Assembly: GCA_003184365.1 (NCBI GenBank)
Contig: NKYR01000109.1
Coordinates: 62,001 to 126,000 of the forward strand
Direction: 5' to 3'
Source: Evernia prunastri
Taxonomy: Eukaryota; Ascomycota; Lecanoromycetes; Lecanorales; Parmeliaceae
DNA: 64,000 nucleotides
This document shows, piece after piece, positions 33,079 to 44,576 of the stretch. Under the pieces are notes generated by a model. It did no database searches and had not been told where the DNA came from. It was given only the letters and a program-made list of their open reading frames with translations. Positions within the stretch are counted from its first letter, which is position 1. The number at the start of each line of letters is the position of its first letter. Made by a program: the position numbers and the translations under genes.

Positions 33079-34825
33079 TTCCTTTCTTCCTTTCTTTCAT
33101 TCCTCCATTTCCCCTCTTTTCCTCTCTGACACAAAACCCAAGACTTTCTCTCCCCTAATTTGGCGATTATCGGTCTCGATGATGCATGCTGCGGCTCGAG
33201 CGAGGGAGGAGTTGAAGTTTGGTTTCCTGGTTAGGGTAGAGGGGGCGTATGCTTCATGGGTGAGTTAGGAGGAGATAAGGTGAGTTGGGAGGAAGTAGGG
33301 GGAGAAGGAGGGGGGGAGGGGGCAATGGGCATAGTTAGGTACAGGCTGGATGTGGGGGTGATGAGCGGGGTGGGAGAGGAGAGGGATGGGAGAGATGGGC
33401 GGGATATGGGAGGAGACGAGTAGGCAGTGCATGGAGGAGAGGGTGGTTGGCTAGTACGGGCTGAATGCATTGCTTGATAGCATGGCTTTGGTGTCTTCTG
33501 TCGTGGTGGCGACGGGTAGGTAGAGAAGGTCAGATAGAGGCGGACGGTAGGGACGATGGATGAGCGGATAGGATGGTATGGAAGAGGACCCTTGCTGTTG
33601 TTATACCGACGCTGCTTCAAAGGGTCTAATCTGAGTAGACTTATCAACGTATCACGTCGACCGAAAACAGTCTCCCTTTCTGTGTGACTTTCCAACCAAC
33701 CTTTCAACTCTCCCGTGTATTTACGTCAAGTCTGAGCAAAGCAGGCAGTCTTCTGCAAACAGTCACCTCTTCCATGGCTAAGATGTCCAGCACCATGCCC
33801 TCTTACAACGAACACGAGCGGCTTTTTATGTTCTGAAGCCCCCACGCCATCCAACCAGCAAGTCTGCCGCGGCAATTCTCGTCTTGATCATGGCCGCGTC
33901 AGGCTGTTTTCTCGGCATCCATGCTGCTAAACAACGAGATCTAGCTGTCTACGGTGCTGTTTCGAAGCCAGCTTCTGTAATGCAGACAGTAGACACTAGT
34001 TCACTGGAAGCAGGTCGGAGAAAGAATCGTCTGGGACGCCGGCTGGGCCTCAGATGGCATGATTGATGGGATCTGTCAAAGCTCTTGTGGAGTGGGCTTG
34101 ATGTTGATTACTGGGGAGTGAGCAGTTGTGGGAGTCTTAAGTCGTCTTTGCTACGGAGAAATGGACCAGCTATGGGAGTGTCGGCTCTACGTGCTACATG
34201 GACCTGTGGATATTTGTTGACTTATTTGGGATTGGACCAACCCATGTCGATAAGGTGTCTCCACTCAGGCTAGGATCTTTCTCTACAATTGCTGGCTGAG
34301 GACTCTTTCTCCCGTTCTTGAAAGGATCTCTTCTCATGCTGTGCAAGGTCGGGACTAGCTTCAGTCCCATTCCTTACTGAATATGGCATTTGATGGTCAC
34401 TCATCCTTCGATATTCTTCGGTTGAACTCAAGGTTACTTCTGATTGCGCCTGATCCTCACCGTTTGATCACTTGAGTGCTTTTGCTTTCCAATGATTACT
34501 GAGTCCTTTACTTCCTATTGCTCGTTCACTTCTCCCTATTTTCAGTCACCCTAATAGTGCAGAAATTCCCTTAGCACATGGTTGATCGGTGTCAGCAGAT
34601 CATGTGAGTTGTCCTGAATCCATCAAAACCCGCTAGATGAAAGCTCACAAACAGATCAGATCCTACACTACGTACTTTCCAAGCCAGCTTCTTTTTCTTT
34701 ACCACTCACACAATTAGGAAAATGCGATAGTATCTCGTTGGAAGGTCGCGCTCGTTTTCGTTCTCGCGACGGCTCTAGAGACGCATCTAAAGCTTTCACC
34801 TTTATACGTGTCCCTGTACTACGAT
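32610..34825. other. Intergenic space, about 2.2 kb
   Basis: This contains a long TTTC microsatellite and G-rich or C-rich stretches (33240-33440). A 60-codon plus-strand frame at 33884 has a hydrophobic start but no support. No gene is called. Confidence 0.5.
33013..33099. repeat. (TTTC)n microsatellite, about 87 bp
   Basis: About sixteen perfect TTTC units are followed by interrupted TTCC/TTTC units. It is one of the longest tetranucleotide arrays in the window. Confidence 0.9.
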
Positions 34826-36229
34826 ATGGCTTCTTACTTTGGTACCCATGCCGGCTCTCTTGTGCAATATTTTGATTCATCCTCGGGCGGCTTCGACGGC
34901 TCCGGTCGACTTGTGAAAAGGAAGCGCGATGGGGGTGACTTCGGACCACCAACCACTCCTAACCCGATTATTGAACGATCAAAGCGTCCGAAGCACAGTA
35001 AATTTCCATACTTTCTCTCGACGCAGTCCAGTAAATCGGACAAGGCACTTGAAATCCGAGTGCCAGATGCTCCATCACGGTCAGCTACTACGGCAGTCTA
35101 CACTCCATGTCACGTTCCACATGCAGTAAGCAGCAGCGCAAGTTTTGACGTCCTGTCGTTCAATCGAGGATGCAATGGTCACTGCAAAACATACCAGCTC
35201 GACCTACGCCACATGTGGCATGGCTCTCTTGTACACGATAGTTCCGATGAAGGCTCGGACAACACTAAGCAGAAGACTAAACCAAATTTCACAACGGACA
35301 CTATGACTATCGTGGAGCGGAAGTTTTTCTTTATCCATACCCCAACGGAAGGCATGAAAGCAGCGACAAAGAGGTATTTCTCTGAGGTCTACCAGCTCCT
35401 GGACATGTCCGGGTCAAATGATGATTGTCGACTCCACCCTACGCCACCACAATTCAACGGAAAAGCTGCAGGGTTGATCTCCTTCGGCTTCGCCTGGAGG
35501 GACGAGTATGGTCCTCACAAGCTCAGCGTCAATTGGGGGATCGTTGCTCTGGTTGTTCGCCAACAGCTGACAGATGCTCAGATTGATGGCTATATTAACA
35601 ACGCTTGGCAGCTAAGCCACCTCTGCGGCAATTGGACTTGCTGCAACTGGAGGCACGTCACCGTAGAGAGTGGCTTCGTCAACCGCAACCGAAATGCATG
35701 CTTCAACTCTCCTGCAAGATGTGCACATACTCCTCCATGCATGAAAGAAAAGAAGCGGAAACTGCTCGTTACGAACCATATACGCAACGAAATTAGCAAG
35801 GCCATTACCTCGCTCGGCGGTACACTCTCGTATGAAGAGTTCCACGCGCTTGAGGAGTACGAGGTCCATTTGATGGAATGGTTTTGGGAGAACAGTAGAC
35901 GCGGTTCTTGCGCATTTTGCGGACGCTCTGATGATAGAGCCCACATCTGCTCGTACCTGAGCTCTCTCGCAGACTGCAAGGTCATGCTGAGAGCTCTCAA
36001 GCAATGCATCAAGCCAACATCGGAGGTGAAAGAAGCAATTGGATACCTGGTCAACATCAAAGACGACTTAGAGAGAGGCAGTGCAGTCAAAAATGGAGCA
36101 TTGACGGAGTGGCTGATTTGTCGGGGAAGATCAGGCGCATCATACTCAGCTGGATATGCACCAATCAAGCCAGCAAGTACGCAGATGCACGGTGCTGGAG
36201 CAAGAATACGTGCTACTAAAGGATTCTGA
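34826..36229 (+). CDS. Protein with I-PpoI-type His-Me finger (zinc-bound endonuclease fold)
   Basis: This is an intronless 467-residue protein. The N-terminal about 100 residues are low complexity and basic (LVKRKRDGG, ERSKRPKHSKF), which could direct it to the nucleus. Residues about 263-305 read LSHLCGNWTCCNWRHVTVES and continue to C305. Residue for residue this has the spacing of the I-PpoI homing endonuclease core: catalytic His265; first zinc set C267, C272, H277; metal-binding N286; R289; C292; and second zinc set C299, H301, C305. A further CAFC...HIC motif at about C362-C365 may bind another zinc. It lies alone, inside no intron or rDNA. It may be a DNA nuclease, or a regulator using the fold. 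I chose ATG 34826, the first in frame. The start and the C-terminal end are less certain. Confidence 0.8.
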   Translation: MASYFGTHAGSLVQYFDSSSGGFDGSGRLVKRKRDGGDFGPPTTPNPIIERSKRPKHSKFPYFLSTQSSKSDKALEIRVPDAPSRSATTAVYTPCHVPHAVSSSASFDVLSFNRGCNGHCKTYQLDLRHMWHGSLVHDSSDEGSDNTKQKTKPNFTTDTMTIVERKFFFIHTPTEGMKAATKRYFSEVYQLLDMSGSNDDCRLHPTPPQFNGKAAGLISFGFAWRDEYGPHKLSVNWGIVALVVRQQLTDAQIDGYINNAWQLSHLCGNWTCCNWRHVTVESGFVNRNRNACFNSPARCAHTPPCMKEKKRKLLVTNHIRNEISKAITSLGGTLSYEEFHALEEYEVHLMEWFWENSRRGSCAFCGRSDDRAHICSYLSSLADCKVMLRALKQCIKPTSEVKEAIGYLVNIKDDLERGSAVKNGALTEWLICRGRSGASYSAGYAPIKPASTQMHGAGARIRATKGF

Positions 36230-36407
36230 ACGAAATCTATGGAAGAAATGCATCGAGCTACGTTTCAAGTGTCGGCAACCTGAAAGCACCGTCGAGGACG
36301 AAAATCTACTTGCGAACGTCACAAGCCATCACAAAGAGACAGAGTGGGCCATGGAGAAAGTAGCGGGTGAGTGGAAAAGGGTTTGGATAGTGCATGGCGA
36401 AGCTTGA
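36156..36407 (+). other. Overlapping coiled-coil-like open frame after the His-Me finger gene
   Basis: In a different frame that overlaps the end of the His-Me finger gene, the sequence reads VLEQEYVLLKDSERNLWKKC and then a charged helical stretch to 36407. The composition looks coding and could be a lost or spliced C-terminal extension of the same protein. I find no clean intron to join them. It could equally be chance. Confidence 0.25.
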
Positions 36408-39400
36408 ATTGATATCTGCGGGTGCCGATAAGATTTGGGACTGCCGGGATCTGCAGTCCTACTTGGATGCGTTGCACTTAGTCTTTCATGCCTTAGGTCT
36501 CCTTTCCCAGTTCTTTTACTTGATCACGAAAGCTGAGATGGGTATGAGAAAACCAGCAGGTGAGGGCATCTACGTCGCGTGCTCGATCCACTTTCTTGGC
36601 GATGCGTAAAAGCTTCACGAGCCTTGGACGATCCGAATCTTTCAGCGCAGCGTATGGTTCGAGATCTGCAGATTTCTTTCAAAAAGCCAAGAGACGCATC
36701 TTCCTTCATTTACCATCGCAGATACTAATGGAGTATGTCCATGAAGGTGAACTCAAGGCCCCTTATTCCGCTCGCATACCTAAGGTAGTACTACCTACTC
36801 GCTTTTCATGTCTCTTCGTGTATTGGCACGTCCGTCCACCTGCGGACAAATTTCTTCCGCCCTGCTGTTCTTCGCGCTGTAACATTGGCGTTCTACCTTA
36901 TGCTTTCTAGAATGGTTGTCTCTCATTTCGTTTTATCGACGCTAGTATGCCCAAGGACAAAGGGAAGCAGTTCGTCTACCCACTCTTTCCAACGTCTCCG
37001 TGCACGGTTACACCACTCCTATGCTGACCACACACCCCTCCAAATACATCGGCTCTCAAACCCTCTGTTCCACGAATAGATAAACACACTCCCATCTGCT
37101 GACGCCTCATGCCTCGCATACCGCCGTGATAGCATACCAGTTGAATCCCCTCTCCTCATGATCTCTGACACACCGACCGCTCTCGCAGCATACCCTTCCG
37201 AGTGCTCAATTGCGATCTAAGTCCGACTGACAAAGCCCACAGACCCTTGTACACGCTGCACAATGATGGCATTCCGAAGTCGCCATCTTTTGACTATCCT
37301 TATAGAGTGAAGATAGCCCACGAACTTTCCTGCGTGGCAGCTTGTATTCCGCAGAGCTCCTATTCAGGTATAGTAATTCCACCTCGCACGGTTGTGTAAG
37401 AGGTGCGACCGAGTGAGAAGATGGGTTAAGATACTGAACCCTGTGTGCGAAAATACTCGCTCCTCCATCCAAGAAGACGCTCTCATTTGTAGCTTGAATC
37501 CATCCATTGCGGTCGCACCTTGGACTACTTCGTCGTCTTCTTCATCTTCTTTCTCTCCGCTTCACGAACACTGGAAGATAATCACCGGGATGCAAGTTCC
37601 GCTAGAGCACGTATTCTCGGAGCACGTACTCCAGAAACTCGACTCTCCTGAAGTCCACTCGTAACGGCCAAATAAGGAACGAAGATTCTTTAGAGCAAGA
37701 GCTCTTGAATGCGATTCGGGCGGTACGAGAGACACCGCAAGAGCGTGTTAAACTATCGCAATCGCCGGCTCGTTGATCACCACCAACGGCAATAATTGAG
37801 CTGAGGGAAAGACCCACAACTTAAAAGCCGCTAAATCAGAATCTACCTACAAAGTGATCACTAAATTCGTCTGAGATTTTTGATACTCCGCGACCTTCAG
37901 ATCTCGCACCCGCAGACTTGCCAAGAAACAGTAGTCCCTGTAAACGTTGAAAGCATGCAAGAACCGTACCGGCCACAGCGGTTCTACGCACCCTCGACCT
38001 CCATTTCAGCTCGTCTCTTGGGGCAACGGGCGTGACGTTCAAGCCGTGCCTGTACAGATTTGACATGTGTCCAATCGAGGACTGACATGTTATCGATACT
38101 GTGAAATGAAGCTGAGAAGTCGAGTCGCCGCCTGAGAAGGATGGAAACGAAGGAAGAAGCGGCCTCGTTGCGAATATGAATCCGCGGAGTGAGCGGAAGG
38201 ATGAAAAGCTCCTGTAATGTTTTATCTGGAGGGGGAGGATGGGTGAGATGGGTAGTACTGCTTCTGTGAGCGGCGTTGAATGGTCGATGCGAGAATGGGC
38301 TGCAGTGATGACATTTATGTGAAAGAGCGTTTGTGGAGCTGAGAGACTGAATCTAGCGGTGAGGAACTGAACCTAGTATACATGCACGCAAGCTTGCAAG
38401 TCTGATGATATTAATCGTCATGGTGCAAAACGCCGAAATGCAAACTGTGTCCGCCACTGGCTGACAGTGAGCCCGTCTCTCAGTAAACACTGATAGAGTG
38501 TTGAGAACTGAGTACTTTCCAAATTCGCTCCAAATCCTCGACGTTATCTATGCCCATGAGGACTGACCTGGCATCGGCTAATACAAGGAGACACAGAGAC
38601 ATGCCGGACCGTAGAAGCGGTGACGAAGTTCTCCAACGAAACCAATCAAAGTCGCACTCAGACACCAGCCTGAAGGCTATGAAAGAGTGCTATCACTTGA
38701 GGGCGCAAAGGCCAGAAAGCTAGAGATGCTGTTGGAAGTAGCTTGGCCGAAGACGTTGCCGTGGACGTACACTGAGGGCCTGTGGAAGAGGTGAAGGTCC
38801 ACCGTCGATTTAGACTGGGTGGATCGATGTGACGGGTGAAAAACAAATGAAGGGAGTCCGTGGGATGGAATCCTTAGGCAGCGCCGAAGAGAAGAAGAAA
38901 AGGAAAAAGCGAAAAAAGTGGAAAAGTGAAAGAAAAAAAGAAAACTCCAGAATCGGACTCGAACCCGAACCCCTTCTTCCGAAATCAAGGATCCAAAAGG
39001 GCAAAAGGACTCGCACCGCAGCCTCTTCGAGATGAGGGTGCGATGCTGCAGGAAATTCAGGCTCATGGAGATTTACAATCATTGCCATCTTTTCTCTTTT
39101 CGAGTAAACCCACTTTGCCGGGTGCCCGACAAAGTGGCCAGTGTATTAATGCTGTAGCCACTCCTCCGCTACGCCATACCGCCTGGTCTTGACTGAAGTG
39201 AATTCTGCTATTTTGAAATATATTTTAAAATAAATGTTTGTAACCACTTTACTCATTTACTGACCAATTCTTCGGGACGCATACATAGGGAACCTATCGA
39301 ACGATGATGGACTGCTGCTTTATACACTGTCAATACGGCTGAGGACCTTGGCTTTGGGACAGGCGTTCAGGGAAACTCATGCGTTGTTTATCTCCAGTCT

Positions 39401-40800
39401 TTGATCCAGCACCTGCATTTTTACCCTTACCACACTCTTCCGATGGGACACTGTCAGAGTGCTCACTCAATTACCTAGTGCCTTCCATGCATTCCATACG
39501 TTCCATGCATATTCCAGCATTGTTATTCACAAATGCATTCATTTAGCTAGCCACTCTTTGTCCCCATCAGCCATAAGACGGCTGACGGCCCCATAGCTAA
39601 ATTCAGCATGCATTCTCTATCCGCCACCGCTGTTCCCCCTGACAGACGACTAGCAATAGCACCTGATCCCGATGAGGATCCCGTGACTCATCACAAGGCG
39701 CATAGGGAGAGCCGTTCTCGCAAGTCGCAACCTTTGAGTTTCGCAACTTTTGAGAGCCGGAAAAAAGCCATTGACTAAATTATCTATACCTGAAATGGAC
39801 GCCTGCAGATATATTGAAGTATATGTCCTCTGTCTCACACGTAGACAGCTAGTGATCCTCGTCAGATTATTATCACGGCGAAGGCGACTCTACTGGAGTA
39901 TCAGCCGCGAAGACTCTAAGCCTATTGAGACAAGCCGGCCGTACTCCTAGAGAAGAAATGAAATATCACGATCATCCAGCCTGCGATGAGTCGACTTTTG
40001 GAAGAGGCTAGAATTAGTCGTGAGAGGGGGTAGAGGATAGATGATACATAGAGTTCAGAGTTGCGAGCGGACTGATAGAGTAGGCGGTGGGGTGGCTGGA
40101 GGGCTGTTGGTGCGAATGTAAGGCATGGCTGATTGGGGCGAAGTTTGCATAGCTTCAAATTCGACTATTCTGAAGAGCTGTGGGGGAAGATGCTCATGCT
40201 ACAGTACAAAAATCTATGCGACGGTGTGGTTGTGCGTCCAGCGCCAAGAAAACCGGTCGATGCTGAATTCACCGTGCTGACTAAATCATTTGACCTTTTA
40301 CGGCAAAACTTCGGTGAAAGAGCATTAGAGTAATACTCTCCTCGAGCACCGCCGTGACACAAATACTCTTCTTGTGCTTCTTTTCCCAATCACAATCGAC
40401 ACGGTAGGATACAATGCTACTATCAGACATGGACAAAAATCTCTCACAAAAAGAGTCTACGTAGCTGACGTCAACCTCTACAGCCAAAGTTCACTTTAAT
40501 TGGCGTTCGCCGCTGCTCTGATTCAGCTCAGACCTTCGCCAGCGTTTCCAGCCATCTACCTCAATTCTTCTAGCTCGCTGCTGGATGCGAACAGCGCCGA
40601 AATATCTATCTCGGGTAAGCTCTACGCGAGGGTATCGACAAAGAACAATCTGGGGCTAACTCTTTCGAGATAGTTGGCAACTCTCTTAGGTTTCCTCATT
40701 CAGTACTCACGGCAGACGAGCTCGGGAGCAAGACGCCTCACACATAATTCCTAGGAGCATCTGACCCCAGCGTACGCTTCATCAACAAGAATAGACCTCC
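36408..40800. other. Gene-poor space, about 4.4 kb
   Basis: Many short frames on both strands have no recognisable domain. A dispersed repeat copy lies at 39451-39645, and an AT-rich palindrome-like block near 39205-39240. No gene is supported. Confidence 0.45.
39451..39645. repeat. Dispersed repeat 2, longer copy, with CTGTCAG inverted ends
   Basis: This aligns in the same orientation with 48653-48790. Shared blocks include TTCCATGCATATTCCA, TAGCTAGCCACTC and TGCATTCTCTATC / TGCACTTTCTATC. This copy starts CTGTCAG and ends CTGACAG, a 7-bp inverted repeat. It carries two extra pieces: a duplicated CCATGCATTCCATACGTT-like segment, and an about 26-bp hairpin insert (CAGCC...GGCTG) bounded by direct CCCCAT repeats. 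No clear target duplication is visible. It may be a degraded short transposon. Confidence 0.55.
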
Positions 40801-42133
40801 ATGGCGATGTCATCAGCATGCTATCAAGCTGTCGGACTACCCGAGATCGTGGCCGCCATTATGGAACAGCTGCACGATACCAAATCAGCTCTCTTCGCAG
40901 CTCTACAGGTCAACAGGCTGTGGTTCGATGAAGCGACGACGATGCTATGGCGTGTGATCCCTCCTCTCCTCGAGGTCTTTGATGAAAGCGTAATACTCGA
41001 GAGGATCCAATACTACGCTAATGAGGTATCGGTTTCCGAAGCTTGGTGCCTTCTGCCGGAATGTCAAGGTCACTCAAAGTTACAAGGTCTACGATTCCCA
41101 TGTTTGAGCGAATTCACCTCATATTCAAGTTGCGACGGGCACAGCTTTCCGTATATGAGCCAACATTGCGCACGCTCAATTGTTATCAACCTCTGCCGGA
41201 CAATCACTTGATGCAGATACAAGCACGGTGTCCTATCCTTCGGAAATTGAAGCTATTTGTCAAGCTCGAAACAATCACCGCGTTTGATCTCCTTAGCTTC
41301 TTGAACGGCATGCCTTCTCTGACAATCATTGAAATCGGGCGGCATCTGAGTAGTGTCATCTCGGATGAGGTCTATGTCCATCTCGCATCACGATCAACCC
41401 TGGTCGAACTCCAGTCGAACTCCAGACTTCGAAAAGTCTGACGCCTAGTCTTGTCAAGAGGATGCAAGAGACGGTAGACCAACCGTTTCCCAAGCTGGTC
41501 CATCTGAGGTGCGAATCGGAGAGCGAAGCTTTCAGTCAACTGAGCCGCCATCTAACCACACTCACGGAATTAACACTGCTCTTGAACACCAGCTCCAGCA
41601 AGACAGTGTTTGATATCTGCTCATGCACCAGTCTCGTTAGACTTCAGCTTGAATTTGCGGAAGACTGCTCAGGCTTTGATGCCAACTCTCACTTTCCCCC
41701 AGAGGGTCTCCTCGCAATTGCCAAGAGTTGTCCACATTTGCGGGCATTCGTCGTGAATCAAGGTTGGTTTTTCAGATGGCCTTCGGGTAGTATTGCCGAT
41801 GTAACCGACGACCTGATTCAAGAGTTCGTGACTTTACTTCCCGGATTGAGCTGCTTCAAATTGCGCGTCAAAACCAACTTGACGCACCGAGCGCTGAGGA
41901 TTCTTGGAACAGGCTGCGCCAACTTGAAGCACTGCTCTCTTCAGGGCAAGTCCTTCCGCCTGGAGCTACTTGAAGAAATTGTTCCGGTGCTTTTTCCTCG
42001 GCTTGAGTCCCTAAACCTCGATTCATTTGAAAAATGTCCCCTGTCCGACAGGATCGGCGAGATAATTAGCCATCATGCACCATGCTTAAGATACAGTACG
42101 ATTGAAGGACGGTGTCTCACATTACAAAAATAG
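40801..42133 (+). pseudogene. F-box/LRR protein pseudogene with two frameshifts
   Basis: The start reads GLPEIVAAIMEQLHDTKSAL then FAALQVNRLWFDEATTMLWR, a fungal F-box. Leucine-rich repeats follow in three successive frames. Frame 1 (to about 41110) ends in LQGLRFPCL. Frame 2 (about 41110-41425) contains PTLRTLNCYQPLP, CPILRKLKLF and MPSLTIIEIG. Frame 3 (about 41426-42133) contains FPKLVHLRCESE, CPHLRAFVVNQGW and CANLKHCSLQGKSF. The second shift coincides with an exact 11-bp tandem duplication at 41404-41425. Removing one unit brings frame 3 directly after LVELQ and opens the stop seen there. It belongs to a different subfamily from the 1.9-11.2 kb array. It is non-functional as it stands. 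Confidence 0.75.
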
Positions 42134-44576
42134 ACTAGGAGAATATGAAAGAGCTGGAATGCCAAGGGGAATCCCGGTCGCTCTTTTACCTCGTATGGCA
42201 GATTTGAGACTTTCCGAGGTGCAGATAAGGAAGTTAGTGAGACGGACGGGGACGCTTTCAGTGACTTAATATCACACTCGCGAGCCGGTGAAAGGCTTGT
42301 ATCTGCAGGACTGGAACTTTCAATAGAGGCTGCAACTAGAACCCGGGATGACATACGGAATAACAATCTCTTCTCCTTCCAATTGATAGTGCTGAGGCAT
42401 ACTGGCATGAAAGACCCGAGATATAATCCACGTGCCATTTCAGGCTTGCGAAAAAGATGCCAGCTCTGAAGCTGACGCTGATGCCATGACGCAGTGCTCG
42501 TTTGGGACGTAGTCTTTGCGTCTGGCCGTTCTTGAAGAGACTAGCGCAAGTGTCAGTATCCTACCACCCAGCCGAATTTAGCTATGCCTCTATCCCGTCT
42601 CTTTACCCGGACAACGACGTGATCACGGACGGTAACGGAGGTCGGAGCTCTTTCTTTGTGCATAGGTTCCATTCCGATAACGAGGAAGGTCTCCATGCTT
42701 CTCGAACATCCCACTACGCACGGGATCATCGCTCCCCGTTCTGAATAGAGCCACATCTGATCTCTGACTCCTTCATCCAGCAGGCATGTGGTCCTCACTG
42801 ATGAGTATTTTGGTCGAGCATGATATTGGAGTGTCCTTCCAGCGGCGGTATCCAGCAAAGATAGCATAACCCCAATCATGGTAGGTAGAGATGGGGGAAT
42901 ATATGGACGCGGGATCACTCCCTGCAGACGCTTCCCGCTTGATGCGATGAACTGTGGTCTAAGCATGAAACGCTTATTGAGTCCTAGGCATGAGAAGCCA
43001 AAGCAGCAACCAGGACGAAATATCTAAGACGCGGCATCTAGGTTTCTTGTAGTCAGGGTAAATGATGAACTAAGACCAGGAGTGTCCCTGAAAGTACTTG
43101 CTAAATGAAAATTGGCATGTCAGTATTGTAGAGCCAGAAGCCAGCTGGAAAAGATGATTATGATCTTCTTGCCCGGGAACGCGGAGCTAGGCGCGTGCCA
43201 AAGTTGTTTTAAACGCCATCAAATGGTAAGTACCTAAGGTAAGTAGGAAGATGACTGCAAAGCTAAGAGGCCCAACAACAGTCCTAGGATTTGTCCCAGC
43301 TGCAGAATGGTCGCCATACCGATATAATGGTTGTCGCAGAGAAAAAGGACCATAGGGGGCAAAGCTGTCTTCATCATCCAATGAGGTGCCGTCTTCGTCA
43401 GCATTTGCAGCGTCACACAGGATCCAGCCACACACCAAACGGCTCCGTCAGACCCTAATACCTTTCCCTGCAACTGAGCGACCTTTCTCATCCGTCATCA
43501 TTCCACCATCACCATGTTTAACACACTTCATGCGCTGAGCTAGTTGTCATGAAGCTACAAGCAGAAGACCCGAGACATTGCGAGAATTTAGAAACACGCT
43601 GCTCTGCTGCTAATTTATGTCAACAGTAGAAGCTTACCCCTAGATGTTGCAGCAGAGCTCGCAATCAACCGAACACTAACAAAACATTCTACTGCGGATG
43701 AGACTGTAGCTAGGAGCCGCAAAGTCACGCATTCAGTGGCAAATGATCTAGAGGGTCGGAAATTGGAGAGCAATAGTCTGCTCCCATCTCATACTCAGGA
43801 ACAAGGGTCAAACGAGCTTCCAAACATGTTTATGTGTATCATATCGCAACATCTGTTGCACTGAATGTGCGATCCGTGAGAGCTTTTCCTCGATACAGCT
43901 GCAGTCAATACTTCGCAAGCAACAAATGAAGATGCAATCCTCGAGTTCCCATCCGACTGCCTGAAACATTTTTTCGACCCATCCTCTTGGAATCCCGAAT
44001 GGCAACACCCGTCCCAGTCTCTGCAGGGCCGTCAGCCTTGCTCTCTTTATGGCACAACGCATGGATCTACTGTGCACTAGTTCCTGGCTGCTACACATCT
44101 CCTACAAACTGGCCTATCAGACTAACACTTCTTGCTTTAGACAAGGTGACAAAGACCCACGACAGGATTTACTTCAGCTCTGTTCCTAGCTCTTCGGAAA
44201 GGTTCCATCTCTTCGGTACTTCAGACGTGAGCCTATCACCTGAACCACTTCAACATAGAGTGGAGACTCCTCTGCAGCATTCCGTTTTGCATATACAATG
44301 CCCAGCATGGCCGTGAGATTGATGGAGGGCTCATATTACATTCTGCTGAGTCATTCCTGCTGGTATATATCATTGCGAAGGCCACTGACAGAGAGTAGAA
44401 TCCAGACAAACTTCCGCAAACATACAAAATTCCGTGAATCGATGGCATATCCTCCCTCAAATCGCTCACGCGCGCCTCTCCCATGCTCTATGTATTCAGC
44501 TATTCGTACTGGTACACGAACACGCGTCCATCTATTTCGACAAAGCTTACCTATCTCATTAGGTGCTCCTGGTCTC
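42134..44576. other. Gene-poor space, about 2.4 kb
   Basis: Short frames only. A minus-strand frame at 43187-43491 has a hydrophobic end, but no start context or motif. The upstream part of the next gene, possibly with a 5' exon, may begin within 44298-44576. Confidence 0.4.

Noticed and set aside
33231..33707. 158-codon minus-strand Ser/Pro-rich frame
   Set aside because: Produced by a G-rich low-complexity stretch; no domain or conserved start.
34668..34952. Minus-strand frame overlapping the start of the His-Me finger gene
   Set aside because: Antisense shadow of that gene's basic N-terminal region.
38950..39065. tRNA-like sequence on the minus strand (GGTTCGAGTCCGATT)
   Set aside because: The T-stem pairs at only two positions and no cloverleaf with an acceptor stem could be formed.
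43187..43491. Two overlapping minus-strand frames with a hydrophobic stretch
   Set aside because: Neither has a recognisable family or splice partner, and they compete for the same bases.
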